NCBI GenBank assembly: GCA_020205615.1
Contig: CM035168.1
Location: 9,242,237 to 9,306,236 of the forward strand
Direction of reading: 5' to 3'
DNA length: 64,000 bases
DNA from: Panax quinquefolius
Taxonomy: Eukaryota; Streptophyta; Magnoliopsida; Apiales; Araliaceae
Below the pieces are notes generated by a model. The model made no database searches, had not been told where the DNA came from, and worked only from the letters and a program-made list of their open reading frames with translations. Below, piece after piece: positions 35,865 through 48,812 of this stretch. A program made the translations under genes and the position numbers. The first letter of the stretch is position 1; every line of letters begins with the position of its first letter.

Positions 35865-37114
35865 AAACTTTAAATGACTTCATAAAAAGATACCTCAATA
35901 AATTTAACAATATTTATCATCATTATTATAATTCATAATATTAATCGACCAGGTCGTTCCCAGGAAAGAGGGGGCTTTCCAATAAGGATTTGTCCCTATT
36001 AGCGCGCAATTAGGTGACCAAACCTCTCATTGGCAGAACTTCTAGACATCGTTAATATTGCAAATAATAATATTAATAACTTCGCCGTCTCAATTATTAA
36101 TTTAATAATATATAAAATATTGACAATAATTGAATCAAATAACGTGAGATACTATGCAACAATTACTGTAGCAATAATTGAACAAAACTGAGTGACTTCT
36201 CACGTAAGCATCAATAATTAATACCGTATGCTACTATGCAACCACGCGTATTACTGTACTTTTAACACCAGGTGTTTCAACAGTTAATGGTAAAACTTCC
36301 GCCGTTATTTTCATAAAAATATTTTTTGTCGTTTTCTCAATCCGATAATATTTCCGTTGTGGGGTCCACCAATGATTGTGCCGTCGTACAAATATTCCCT
36401 GTTTAAAACAAATATTTCTCGACCAATCGAATATTATATAACAACTTGCATACTTTTCAAGATTTATAAATATTACCCACAACTATAACATTATCTAAAA
36501 TCCTCACCATAATTTTGAAAAAAATATTTCGAGAAATTTAAATCTTTATTCATAAAATTTGGGGTCTCACAGTTTTTTTTATTAAACTGAGTCTCAGCAA
36601 TAAAAATTGATGAAAACATTTTAAATCATAGAAGATAGTAGATATCATGCTCTACTTGACTCTTCTAATGGATTGCTTATTCCAAATGCAGCTTAAACTT
36701 GATGTCTATTGTATTTTATCAGTTTAACATTGTTGAAGGCTAATGATAATTTATCCTGCATTATCTTAGTCATAATATTTCTTATTGGGCTAGTTGAGCT
36801 CACCCTTTTGCTTTCATTATTCTCTTCTAGAAATGAGAACGTAGCCGGGACTAGTCGGAGAACGGAGTGATGGTTCGAGATGGTGTTATAGTAGTCCTCG
36901 CTATTCTATAAAATAGTGTGACAATAAATGTAATGATGACTCTATTTGAGAGTGGATATTGTCTAGAAGGCAATATTCCTGTTTAAACTCTCAGCTATGT
37001 TTTGTCGTATATTACACGACGTTTGTATAATTAAGTTTGTATTTGTATTCTGTACCATGTATTTGGCGACTCAAGATGGGTGATGTATACCTATGTTGGG
37101 GGCGTCACAATAAG

Positions 37115-37330
37115 GGACATATTTCTCCCAACTACCGCCATTCAAGAATGTATAATGGATATTTTATTTGTGCATCAATGGAGCATAAGGTGAAAGACTG
37201 TCCAAGAAGGAGAAAGGAGGCAAGGAATGCAAATACGGAAGAAGGTAGCAGGACATTGGCGACAACGGGACCAACTTCAACAAACAAACCAATAGAACAA
37301 CCGCAAGAGTCTTCAACATGACCATTCAAG
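37115..37330 (+). pseudogene. Element G gag, C-terminal zinc knuckles
   Basis: Continues the knuckle cut at 22995: CYKCGHK/GHISPNY, with Cys replaced by Tyr at the last ligand. A second knuckle follows (YFICASMEHKVKDCPRR), then an NTEEGSRTLATTGPTSTNKP tail. Beyond it the frame stops, and the protease region expected next is missing. Confidence 0.82.
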
Positions 37331-37632
37331 AAACTGTAGCAGCCGGAGATGCAACTCCAGGTATTATTCGAACAAATTTTATTTTCTTATATATTATTTT
37401 CTTATATATAGTCAATTATTTTATAAATTATTTTGAATGAGGAATTTGAGTTCTTTTAGAAATCAAATTTCTGTTTAAGAAGATAGATAAGCTTTTTGCT
37501 AAATAGTTCAAGCTCGGTTCGATCAATTCTGATCAAGATCTACTGGTAATGATTGCGTATGTTATGTACCCTGGTATGTATAGGTTTTAAAACGGTGATT
37601 CCGGGGACTGAATCTTTATAGGGGAGGGTGAA
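37331..37632 (+). other. Element G 3' internal end with polypurine tract
   Basis: No gene. The end carries GATTCCGGGGACTGAATC, a relative of the common gypsy pol 3' tail, and the purine tract AGGGGAGGGTGAA (37620-37632) directly before the LTR at 37633. Confidence 0.75.
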
Positions 37633-39603
37633 TGTAATAACCCGATATTTTCTATATAATTAAATCAGAAATTTTGCGTATAAATTTTTTTTATTTATTA
37701 AAATAAATATGGGGAATATGTGCCAAGATAATGTGTATGTATTTATGTGATGAATATAAAATATATTTATTACATGAATGATTATAAATAATTTTATTTT
37801 AGAGTTATTGATCATTATAAAGTATATTCTTATAATAATTAATTTTATAATAAAAATGTTTTTATTAATTATTTTCCATGAAAATATGATTATTATATTA
37901 TTTAAGTAATATATGAAATGATTATCAAATTATTATAATAATTATTTTATTATATGAATTCATTTTAGATTAATTAAGTTAGTTATTTAATTTAATTAAT
38001 AATGTTATATATAATGATAAATCGATATGAAATTTAAACCCTAATTTTGGATTTTTATCAAGGAATGAAAATAATATTATTATATTATTATTTGTCAGTG
38101 TTATAGATATGTCTGTATGTGTGTAAGGTTAATGTATGGAACAGTTTTAATATTACTGATAAACCCTAATAATATTTTTATAAACCCTAGTATTACTGAT
38201 AAGCCCTAGTTTTGAAGTCAATTGATACTTTAAAATCTATCTAGTAATTATGTTATGTGATTAATGATATTTATTATAATATTATTTTATTTCAGTACTG
38301 TAAATATGTACTGTATATATGTGGACTGATAATGATGGTCAAATTATGGGAATAATGTCAAAATCCAGAAAGTTCAAGAACACAGTTTTGAATGAACTTT
38401 GACCAGCCTTAATCTTGTTCATGTGATGTCGTTTGGTTGATTTTGAAATACTAAGTTGTTCTATGACATAAGTACTACAATCTAATATTTTTGAATCACT
38501 TAAAACATGAACAGAGACCGGATTAAGCAAGGCTCCAAAAGAGACCCTTGACACTGCTTGGTTTCTGAGCAGCCCAGAAACTCAAGAACACACCTGACAT
38601 GAGTTTTGGAAGCTCAGATCTCTTTCGTTTTATTTTGTTTGCTCATATTTGTTGTTGCATCTTATAGAATTACATTATTTCTACACACTGTGATCAATAG
38701 ATAGACTATAAACATCATAATTTGATTGTTATGTTTGGTCAAAGTAGTGCCCTTGTTAACTGACATGAATTTCTGGGTAGCTCAAGTGTGACGCCCCTAA
38801 ATTCAGGTACTTGAAACCCGAATTCAGTGCTTCACGATACCATTTATTTGTGCGGAATAATAATAATATTGTCATAAATATCAAACTTAATTTACATATC
38901 AGAGTTTTATAAATCCCAGGAACGCGACCTTAAAACATTTCATTACATGATAGATAATAAATATGATCATCTTATTTAAGTCTAGCTATTACATAAGATA
39001 ACACAAACTTATTCTGAAAGCTTTCTTTTTCCTTTGTTCCTGGAAGAGCCCTCTGGTTGGTTATACTTAACTGAAAACATTTAATTTAAGCAAGGATGAG
39101 CATTTGAGTGCCCAGCAAGTAATAACAATTATAAATATTAGCTGAAAGGATTAAATATTTTCTTTGTACTACCCTTCTACAACGAATCAAAAGTTGTGAA
39201 GTAATCTGAACCAATAATAATAACATAACAACTCTCTATCAAAATTTTGAAACTACGTACTGACTATAAATGGGGTTAAGGTGACATACTATGAACATTG
39301 TTCTCAATTTTTGAAATGGTTTAACAGAACTTCATCCGTAAATCTTCATAACTTACGGGCACAAGGGTGATCAGCCCGTTATGCCCTGTATTGATCAATA
39401 CTACATGCAAGAACGATATTATCGTTCACTCTGTCCGCCTTGAGGGCATAAAAGTTTTCCCATGTTTGGGATGTTCATACTTAGTCGGGAATCCGAACCA
39501 AAATAATTTGATTGGATACAAAAAGGTTTTATTATATTCAACAATATTTCTAAATCTGTGTCTAGCTGGTCAAATAGCTTAGACGGCTTTTTCTTAACGT
39601 ATA

Positions 39604-42600
39604 TGTGAGATCCAAATTTTATGAAATAAAAGTATTCAATTTTTCTATTTTGGTAAATAGTTAAATTGATAAAAGTTTAAAGTTAAGGATGATATGTAAA
39701 AAAAATTCAAAGTAAGCAAGTTGTCATAAAATAACCGGTAGTAAAAGTACAGTAATACGTGTGGTTCCATAGTAGCACACGGTATTGATTATTAATGCTT
39801 ATGTGAGAAGTCACTCAGTTATACTCAATTATTACTACAATAATTGCTGCATCATATCTCTCATATTATTGATTCAATTATTGTCATAGTATCATCATGC
39901 ATAATATTTTATATATTATTAAATCAATAATTAAGATGACAAAGTTATTCATATTATTATTTGCAATATTGAGAATGTCTGTAAGTTACATCGAGGAGAG
40001 GTTTGGTCACCTAATTGCTACCAATAAGGAGAAATCCTTATCGAGCCCCCTTTTCTGAGAGAACGACACGGTTTGTTAAATATTGTGAGTTATAATATTA
40101 ATGATGAATAAGTTCGTGTTAATTAAAGATGATTTTGATAGTTCCATTGTGTTATGATTATTAGTGTTAGTGGAAATCGACATCTATTTTGATGATAATT
40201 GATGTCTGGGGGTTATATTGATAAACCGGGTAATTAATCGGATAAATGAGCAATTAATTGCTACTAATTCACATGCTTATATAACTATTTGTTCACATGT
40301 GTGTACTATTGAATCACGTTCTTGTACTATTAGGGGAGTTGGTGCAAGATTGATAATACTTGCATGACTAAGTTAAAAATGGAGGTATAGATGGAGGTAC
40401 TATACTGTAATTCGTATTTTCACATGATTATAACTATTGATTCACATGATTGAACTATTGATTCACATTATTTACTATTAGGGGAGGTGGTTCAAGTTTG
40501 ATAATACTTGCGGGACTAAATTAAAAATGAAAGAAAAGTTGGAGGTATTGTCTTCAGAATATTTTGAGCCCCAAACGTGCAATTATCAAAACTATATTTT
40601 CCTATAAATAAAGCTCATTCTTCCTTCATTTCTCACCAATTCACTAAAGCTATAGAGCAATTATTATAAAGAGAAATTATAGAGAAAAAAGAAGAGAAGT
40701 CTGCCTACCTCTACTCCAATTATCCAGCTTTTTTTCTAAGGTAAGGGGTATTATTTCTTTCAGATTCATGAAGAGAGCTATTGTTATTCCATTCCTCATT
40801 ATTATGTTGGAATAACTTTGTCTATCTGGTAATCTTGCATACATGGTAAAATTCTTCTATTATTCCATTCTTTATTATTACGTTGGAATATCCTCGCTCT
40901 GCTATCAGATTACGCACGTGACTGGTTTCGCTTCTTTATTATTACATTGGAATATCCGCGTGTGGATTACGCATGAACCGGGTTCCATTCTTTATTATTC
41001 ATTTGGAATAACATGTCCGCATGCGATTTATTGCATGCCCGTGAATTATGTTGTTATTTCATTCTTTATTATTCTCATTGGAATATCTTGTTATGCGTAA
41101 GTGATTACGCTTGACCGGTTCCATTTTTTATTATTACATTGGGAATAACTCATGTGGTGGTCTATCGCATGCATGGTGAATTCTTCATTATTCCATTCTT
41201 TATTATTCTGTGGAATAACTCGTCATGTGGATTATCGCATGCATGGTGAATGATCCTTTGTATTCATTCCTTATTAAATTGTAGAAATGATCATTTACGT
41301 GGATTACCGCACGGCGTGAAAAAATCCATTTGCGCTTTAAATTTTTTTCGACCCTCAAAAATTCTAGAAAAATTTAAAATGATAATTTGATGAGTTTTCT
41401 ATATTGTGTCCAAAGATGGTGATTTTTGGATGTATAGATTAAGAGTTATGGATTTTATGAGAAAAGACTATTTTAAAAGTAAACCCTTATAACTCCTTGT
41501 GGTTAACTCCAAAATTGGTGAAATTTTTATTGGGAGTACATGTATATAACAGTATATACCTCAGAAATTTCGAATATTTCACAAAAGTACAATTTATGAT
41601 AAATGTCTAAATATTCGGCAGTTTTGGCCATATGAAAAATAGTAAATGAATTTTAAAAATTCCGAGAAAAATATATGTTCAATATGGGACTATATTCTGC
41701 TAAATCCCAGAAAAGTAATATTTTTGGGACTGATTTGGTATTTTTCATGAAAATAAACTAGTTATGAGTAAAAGAATTAAATATGTTATGTGAAGTAACA
41801 AAATTGAAAAATAGGATTTTATGGCTTGGGAATCCTATATAGGGTATATAAAGATTTTTTATGAGGGATTTGATCATTGGTGATGAAATCTTATGAGTAT
41901 GGCATTTTTAATGATTAAAATGCATTATTTGGTAAAGTGTAAATAATTGAAATAAATTATTTATAAGTTTAAGAAGTGATTAAAATATTTTTATAATATT
42001 AATAATATTAGATTATGAGTTTATTAAGTGATTGATAATATTTGGATAAATTTAAAGTCTTTAATATTTATCCTTGTTTTCGCTTATATCATGGTCATCA
42101 TCCTCATGCTTTTATTGTGATGAAATTCGTCTTTGGCTTACGTGCAAAGATGAACTGTTAATTATTAGTTTTATAGTTGTATATCTTTGGCTTACGTGCA
42201 AAGATGGACGGTTGATTATTAGTTTTATAGTTGTATATCTTTGGCTTACGTGCAAAGATGAAACGTTGATTATTGGTTGTATATCTTTGGCTTACGTGCA
42301 TTGATGGGCAATTGTTGGTATGATTATAACCAGGGAATATTCGGTATAATCATGTCTATTGTTGAAAACACGAATATCCTTGGCACGTAGTGCATGGATA
42401 ATTCGTGGTCGTAATACTAATGAATATCCTTGGCCGTAGTGCAGGGATGATTCGATGATGTGGATTAATTATTAAGCTGAGTCTCAGCGATAACATATTG
42501 ATAATACACTTTTAATTCGTAGAAGATAGTAGATATCATGCTCTACTTGACTCTTCTATATACAGTTGTATGTCTTTAGCTTGTAGAACAAAGATGAATT

Positions 42601-43702
42601 GTTGATGAATATTTTTAGCCTGTAGTGCAAAGATAAATTTATTAGTATGATTATGAACAAGAATTGTGATTTGGTATAACCATGATTTTTGATGTTTCAG
42701 GTGAAGATAGGCGATGAAAATTATCTTCGTCCTGGGTGCGAAGAGGAATTTAGAATCACAATTATGATTATGAGTTATTCATATGATTATGGACAGGAAT
42801 TGTTGATTGATGTTACATGGATAAAATATTATTTGTGGACTTTTAACATGGAGAAGATAATAGACACGATGGTCTATTTGACTCTTTAATGGATCGCTTC
42901 GTTCACCGCAACTATGGTTGAAAAGTTTTATCATCTACCATATGTTCTAAATCTCTGATTTATTACTGATGAAGGCTATTGATGATGTAGATTATCTTTA
43001 GTCATGATATTCTTTACTAGGCTAGTTGTGCTCAACCTTTTTGTTTCACAATTCCTTTCAGGTAATAAGAGTATAGCTGGGTCGAGCGGGGGTAACAGGA
43101 GAATAGAACGGTGATCTATAGCTGTTGAGGTTCTCCTTAAATAGTATGGAAATAATTTTATTGATAACTTTAGATAAGTGTGTCGTATTGTATACGTCAT
43201 TTGATATTTAATTTTGGTGAACCGGATAGGGTGAGGTGAACCCAACTTTGGAAGGGTGTTTTGCCACTATCATACAAGATGTCTAATGACATACAACCTC
43301 GTGTTATCATAAGACAGGGTTGTGCACATCCACTTGCTGAGTATATCTACTAGAACTACCTATATGATCTTGGAGTTTGGTTGAAATATAATTTTCAATT
43401 GCAGACAGTGGAGATAGTTATATGTCAAGAAAAGACTCACCATTGGAAAGAACATGATAGTAATCTTCTCGTTCTTCTTTAGAGTCTTAAAATTTTTACT
43501 GCTGTATTTTATATGGCGTTGTAACAATTTGAGTTTAGATACTGTCTACGAGATAATATTGTATTAAAACTCACAGCTTATCTGTTGTCGTATTCTGCAC
43601 GACAGTTCAACAGTTGTATAAATAAATTTTGTAAATGATTTTTATAGTGTGATATCTGGCGACTCAGAATGGGTCGTGTGGACCTATTTTGAGGGCGTCA
43701 CA
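39604..43702 (+). mobile_element. Family-1 solo LTR 'F' (long subtype)
   Basis: TGTGAGATCCAAATTT to GAGGGCGTCACA, flanked by GTATA (39599-39603, 43703-43707). 4099 bp. TATA 40603-40610, hairpin array about 40785-41270, long-subtype block 41340-42060, 54 bp repeats at 42131-42305. The 3' part near 43100-43560 is diverged from the other copies. No internal region, as expected after unequal LTR recombination. Confidence 0.9.
42131..42305 (+). repeat. 54 bp tandem repeat inside LTR F
   Basis: CTTTGGCTTACGTGCAAAGA starts at 42131, 42185, 42239 and 42285, giving two full 54 bp periods and one 46 bp period. Other family-1 LTRs have a single such unit. Because 54 is divisible by three, a spurious 76-codon frame stays open across it. 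Confidence 0.88.
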
Positions 43703-43724
43703 GTATACATACTAGGGATCAATA

Positions 43725-43725
43725 G

Positions 43726-43765
<40 letters not shown>
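43725..43765. repeat. (GT)n(AT)n microsatellite
   Basis: Twelve GT units followed by about eight TA units in LTR H. The homologous site in the G 5' LTR (20676-20699) has only the TA part. Confidence 0.9.
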
Positions 43766-44264
43766 CAACATGTGATTAAATACAATGATTCTCTATGTGG
43801 GGACACTTGAATAACCATATTTAGAAATTAACGAACATAATATATACATCTGAATTACCATATAGTACCATGTTGATAATCAATGATCAGATATAACATA
43901 TATAACAATAGGGTTAATAATCTAGTACAATAATAATATAATTCTGAAACTTCTTACGCATGTTCATTGCATAAAGAAAATGTAAAGATAGGATACTTGC
44001 CTGGTCTGCTGCTTACACAACTTAGTTCTATCCTTAATTCAACAACCTATCATTTATAAGATTGTTCTATTAATTAGAATAACATATCATAACACATCAT
44101 ACTGTTATTTACGGTTAATAAATAACCTAATCACATTATCACATAGTTATATCAGTCATTAAGGCACAAACAAACACTTATACAGTCAAACTATATAGGT
44201 TTGAATCAAATTCAGTAGCATTTTGGTGTACCGACGTCTTTATCGGGTAATTACCGAGTATAAA

Positions 44265-46691
44265 TGTGAGCCCCAGATTTTATCAATAAAGATTTAAATT
44301 TTGTTGAAATAATTTTTTAATATTATGGTGTGAATTTAAGATAATATTATAGTTGTGGGTAGTATTTATAAATTTTGCAAAGTATGCAAGTGGTTATATT
44401 ATATTCGATTGGTCGGGGAATATTCTTGGTTTAGCGAGGAATATTCGCATAACTACTCAATCATTGGTGGACCCCATAATGTAATTATTGTCGGATTGAG
44501 AAAACGACAAAAATATTTTATTAAAATAACGGCGGAAGTTTTACCGTTGATCTTTGTTGAACTACTCGGTAGTAAAAGTACGATGTACGTGTGGTTGCAT
44601 AGTAGCACACAAAGATTGATTATTGATGCCTATGTGAGAAGTCACTCGGTTTGATTCCATTATTGTCGATTAATAATATGAATTATTATAATGCGATAAT
44701 GACGTTTTGTTTTATTCAGATTATTAACGTAATAAAATGTAAAACATCTTTTATATAAAATAGAATACTTTATTAAAGTTATTCTATAAATAGAATATAT
44801 TATATTTTATTATGCATAGTCTTTGCATAGTATTTTGCATAGTGTTTTTTATAGTATTGCATAGTGTTTGCATAGTAAAATGTTTTTATATAAATAGAAT
44901 ATATTATATTTTATTTAAAAGATTTTTCTTTAAATATGGACCGTCAGATTAAAGTAAATCAATCTGACTGCTTCATGGATTAATTCTTATGCATTCCATT
45001 TTCCTATAAATAGAAGCTCATTCCTTCATTATTTTCTTACGAATTCATTGAAACTAGAGAGAAATTATAGAGAGAAGCTATAGAGAGAAAATTATAGAAA
45101 GAAGAAGAGTATTCTGCTACTTCACTACTTCTATATTCGGTTCTTTTACTGTAAGGGGTGTTATTCTTTCTTCTTGAAGAGAACTTACATTATTCCATTC
45201 ACTATTATTACATTGGAATAACTTTGTAAAAGTGGCATACCCTATACATAACCTCAGTATCACGCGGCATACCCTATACTTGGTGAAATCCTTATGTTAT
45301 TCCATTGTTTATTATTCTCGTGGAATAACTTTTGTATACGCCGGGTTTACCCTATACTTGGTGACATTCTTCTATCATTCATTTGGAACATCACATGCAT
45401 GTGTTTTACACGAGACACAGGTTCCGCTTTTTATTATTCTCATTGGAACATCACATGCATGTGTTTTACACCCATATGGTTCCGCTTTTATCATTCTGTT
45501 GGAATATCCTATCATGTGTTTTTACACCGATCCGTTTCCATCTTTATTATTCTGTTGGAACATCCAGCCGGTGTGAATTTCACCGACTGGTTCCATTATT
45601 ATTATTCTGTTGGAATAACTTTTGTCTATCATGAGCACCGCATGCATGGTGATTTCTTTTGTTATTCCATTCTTTATTATACCCAATTGGTTAAAACTTG
45701 GACTTCTATACTCCATGAAATTAGTAGAATATCCTTGATATTTGCGTTTCATCCAAAGATCTTTTCATGGAAATATTCTTCCGATCATTCTTGAATTTTA
45801 CTCTATAAAACGAAGATCATGTTGACAATTTGGACGTTAATAATTCATGGATTAAATAATTCTTGAACTTGTTTTATTGAATTATTATGTCATTGTCATC
45901 ATCCTCATGTTATATTATGTTATCTTTGGCTTACGTGCATAGATGAACTTAGTATGATTATGACCGAGGATCATTCTTATAATCATGACTTGATATAAAT
46001 GATGTGACAAAAGTCCTCGGTGGCACATAATGCGCGATGATGGATAGTTTTGGTATGATTATGACCGAGGGTGATTCGGTATAGTCATGACCATTGATAA
46101 TTTGATGAAAATCCTTGGCCGTGGTACGTGGATGATTAGATGTGGTGGTTTATTTATTAAGTTTGAGTCTCAAATGATAAAAATTGATGAAAACTTTTTA
46201 AAACCTAAAAGATAGTAGACTTTATTCTCTACTTGACTCTTTTAATGGATTGCTTATTCATTGCCGCAGCTAAACCGGTTGTCTATTGTATTTTATCGGT
46301 TTAACAACTTTGTTGAAGGCTAATGATAATTTATTCTCGCATTATCTTAGTCATAATATTTCTTCTTAGGCTAGTTGAGCTCACCCTTTTTTTCACCGTG
46401 TTCTCTTGAGAAATGAGAACATAGCCGGGACGAGCCGGGGAACGGAGTAATGGTCCGAGAGGATAGCATTAGTAGTCCTCACTATTCACGTGAAATAGTG
46501 TGATAATAGTTGTAATGAGGACTCCTTTTGAGTTTGTATAATATCTAGTAGATAATATTTGTATTCAAACTCACGGTTTATGTCGATTGTATACCTGCAG
46601 CGCTATTATTAGTAAGTTGTATTTGAATTTATGTACCGTGTAAGTGGCGACCCAAGATGGGTGACGTATACCTAATTTTGGGGGCGTCACA
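44265..46691 (+). repeat. Element E 5' LTR
   Basis: Short LTR subtype. TATAAATAG at 45005-45013; hairpin array about 45190-45680 with units ending in TACACC/CGCATGCATGG; GGTATGATTATGACC-type repeats near 45953-46090. Ends GGGGGCGTCACA. Confidence 0.9.
45005..45013 (+). promoter_or_regulatory. TATA box of element E
   Basis: TATAAATAG in CCTATAAATAGAAGCTC, at the same place in the LTR as in A, B, C, D and F. This is the best promoter candidate of the window because the element is the least decayed at its ends. Confidence 0.72.
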
Positions 46692-46693
46692 GT

Positions 46694-46705
46694 TGGTATC
46701 AGAGC
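46694..46705 (+). promoter_or_regulatory. Primer-binding site of E
   Basis: TGGTATCAGAGC, two bases after the LTR; perfect initiator-Met tRNA type. Confidence 0.9.
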
Positions 46706-46878
46706 TTAGGGATATGATCCCTGGCTAAGATGTGAGAATAGTACTAGGAGGGGAGAGACGGGGAATTCCTTCGCTAGTATGACCTACCTAAAGCTATTTG
46801 GTATTTAATTGGTCGGTCAGAGTATAGGGATAATATGTGATATGTTAATTAACCCTTATTTTGTGGCAGTGTTTGAAA

Positions 46879-47560
46879 ATGGCATCCGAGAATGTTGAGA
46901 ATATCAATGGAGCACGAGACCGTTGATTCTCCACATATCAATAATCGGGACAATAATGTGCAACAGGATGGCGATAATCCTCCGTAAACAACAACACCGA
47001 TCAATTGATGAATAACGATGCGCTTAAAAGGTTTTTAAATTCATGCAACATCGGTAAAGCGACTCTCGCCCAAAACGTAGGTGGAAACACGAAAAACTCT
47101 CGGTGGTCACCGCTAAACAATTCAAGGAGCTGGGACCACCAGAGTTTAAGGGAGAGCCAAAACCACTTACGCGGAGCATGGATAAAGCAGATTACCAAGA
47201 TATTTGATGTCTTGGGATGCTCCGAGGAGCAAAAGGTTCCTTTCACCTTTATGTTGCGCGCGGAGAGAGGCATTCTTGGTGGGAATCGGTAAAAAACGTA
47301 CTCAACTTTCTTTGTCTTGAAGATATCTTGGGAGAAGTTCGAGAGTCGTTTCAACGACAAATACTTTCCCGAAAGTATTCGCCACATGAAGGAGGTGGAG
47401 TTTATCAAGTTGGAACAAAATAATATGGCCAGTGTCGCAATACGAGGCAAAATTTGCGGAGTTATCACGATTCGTCCCACTTGGTGGATAATGAAGAGAG
47501 AATGGCGCGAATGTTTTTAAGAGGTTTGAAGCAGAGATACGTCCAACATCTTATTTCTCA
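46879..47560 (+). pseudogene. Gag (E), frameshifted
   Basis: Starts MASENVENINGA; two bases missing after the GCAC codon region (46913) shift the frame to an early stop. Later blocks in changing frames: FKELGPPEF, WIKQITKIFDVLGCSEEQKV, WEKFESRFNDKYFPESIRHM and KEVEFIKLEQNNMASV. They match the gag of element A almost residue for residue. Confidence 0.85.
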
Positions 47561-48059
47561 TAAACCGTGTTTTTTATTCGGATGTTGTAAATAGGGCTCG
47601 ATTAGTGGAGCGCGATAACGAGTCAACGAACTAAAAGAGAGCAAATAAGCAAAATTATAATACCGGTAAAGTAGTCATCGAAGCGGTGACAACAAGCGTG
47701 GAGGAATCAACAGGCGATATGGTAACCACTTGGTGGTAATCGGGGCCAAAATAATAAGAATGGACATTTCAAGAAAAGGAGATTCAACAATGATGGAAAG
47801 ATGTCAAGACCAAAGACTTGTTGTTAAGGAAGGAGAAGGACCACCTATCATATGCTTCAAATACGGGAGGAGAGGGACACATCATTCCGGCGGGCCATGC
47901 CATCCAAAGCATGTTATAATTGTGGAAGAGAAGCCACTTAGCTCGATTTTGTGCGTTCAAGAAGAGCGAATTCAACTAGGATGGAGGCACCAAAGGTCAT
48001 CCCGGACAAACCAGAGCCGAGAGTTTAAGAGAGCGTTTTTTTTTTTCTTGTGACGAGGA
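47561..48059 (+). pseudogene. Gag zinc knuckle region (E)
   Basis: Degraded linker, then near 47850 ICFKYGRRGTHH and near 47908-47960 ACYNCGREATLARFC, where the knuckle Gly-His is replaced by Ala-Thr. Zinc binding would be lost. The order matches A. Confidence 0.72.
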
Positions 48060-48362
48060 ACCCGAATAAAATTATCACGGGTAAGTTAATCATAAGCTCT
48101 TGCGAAGTCTATACCGTGTTAGAATCTGGGTTCTACCCATTCTTTTATCTCTCTTTGCTTGCGTTCAACGTTTAAATTTGACTCAGGAGAAGTTAGACTT
48201 TGACTTATTGGTTGAAACTTCGTTAGTAGGAGCCTTCGCTATCGCTTACTATTTTTTTAATCTTGTTGTTTCAAATAAACACTTTCACGTTACTGTCGAT
48301 CTTATCTCTTTGAAAATACTTGCCTTTGAGGTAATTTTGAAAATGATTGATTAACTACTCAT
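48060..48362 (+). pseudogene. Retropepsin-like protease (E), ESG at the active site
   Basis: Begins NKIITGKLIISSCEVYTVLE, then SG, where A has VLDTGSTHSFIS. The catalytic Asp is Glu, and an extra G just after it shifts the frame (FYPFFYLS). The frame near 48310-48350 still shows KILAFEVIL. Inactive. Confidence 0.78.
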
Positions 48363-48812
48363 TATTCTTTTTGTAAGGTTGTTAGCTTTCATATTCCTAA
48401 CCAACCTGTTATACGAATTCAAAGTAACCAAACCCTAAAGTTAATCACCGTTGTTATATCAAGCCATAAGTAAAGAGCCCCGAACCTTTCGTTGTTGACT
48501 TCCTTGTGTGGAATGCAAGCCGGACTTTACTTTCTCAGAGGCGACGCCATGACCAAGATGGCAAGTTTATAGGTATCATTGTGAGGTGCTATCTAAGTTA
48601 AGGATAGAAGTCACAGTCAGATCAATGTGACGTATTATCCAAGTCTTGGATGAGAGTATGATAGCTTTGAATGATATTTCTATCATTAATAAATTTCTTG
48701 ACGTATTCTTGAAGATTTCCTAGCCTACCCTAGAGCGTGAAATCGAATTTTGTATTGACCCGGTCTAAAAAAACCCATTTCTTAAACCCTCAAATATTTC
48801 TTCAACTAAATG
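48363..48812 (+). pseudogene. RT N-terminal stub (E)
   Basis: The minus-strand counterpart in A and D is matched here by VLDESMIALNDISIINKFLD, VFLKIS, and then EREIEF-like FCIDPV. At about 48813 it changes abruptly into LTR sequence, before any RT catalytic motif. Confidence 0.72.

Larger units (their letters stand above)
25419..36571 (-). mobile_element. Family-1 LTR retrotransposon 'D' (complete ends, non-autonomous)
   Basis: TGTGACGCCCCC to GGGGTCTCACA, minus-strand orientation, inserted in solo LTR C with target duplication GTTTA (25414-25418; GTTTT at 36572-36576). Long LTR subtype. The internal region (29244-31423) codes on the minus strand for a gag leader fused to a coiled-coil protein, a retropepsin, an RT stub and the integrase tail. 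No RT palm, RNase H or integrase core. Confidence 0.92.
31424..36571 (-). repeat. Element D 5' LTR (with hAT insertion)
   Basis: 5148 bp including the 1276 bp hAT element and its 8 bp duplication; about 3.86 kb without it, close to the 3' LTR. Hairpin array 34858-35300, TATA 35530-35537 (minus), stem-loop region near 35970, and the TCAATAATTAATACCG block near 36207. Confidence 0.9.
22996..37109 (+). mobile_element. Family-1 solo LTR 'C' (itself split by element D)
   Basis: LTR sequence at 22996-25418 and 36572-37109, flanked by ATAAG on both sides (22991-22995 and 37110-37114). Runs TGTGAGACCCC to GGGGGCGTCACA on the plus strand. It holds the TATA box at 24141, the hairpin array at about 24340-24835 and the GGTATGATTATGACC repeats near 25210-25360. 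Joined, the LTR is about 2.96 kb. It lies inside the G zinc knuckle codons. Confidence 0.92.
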
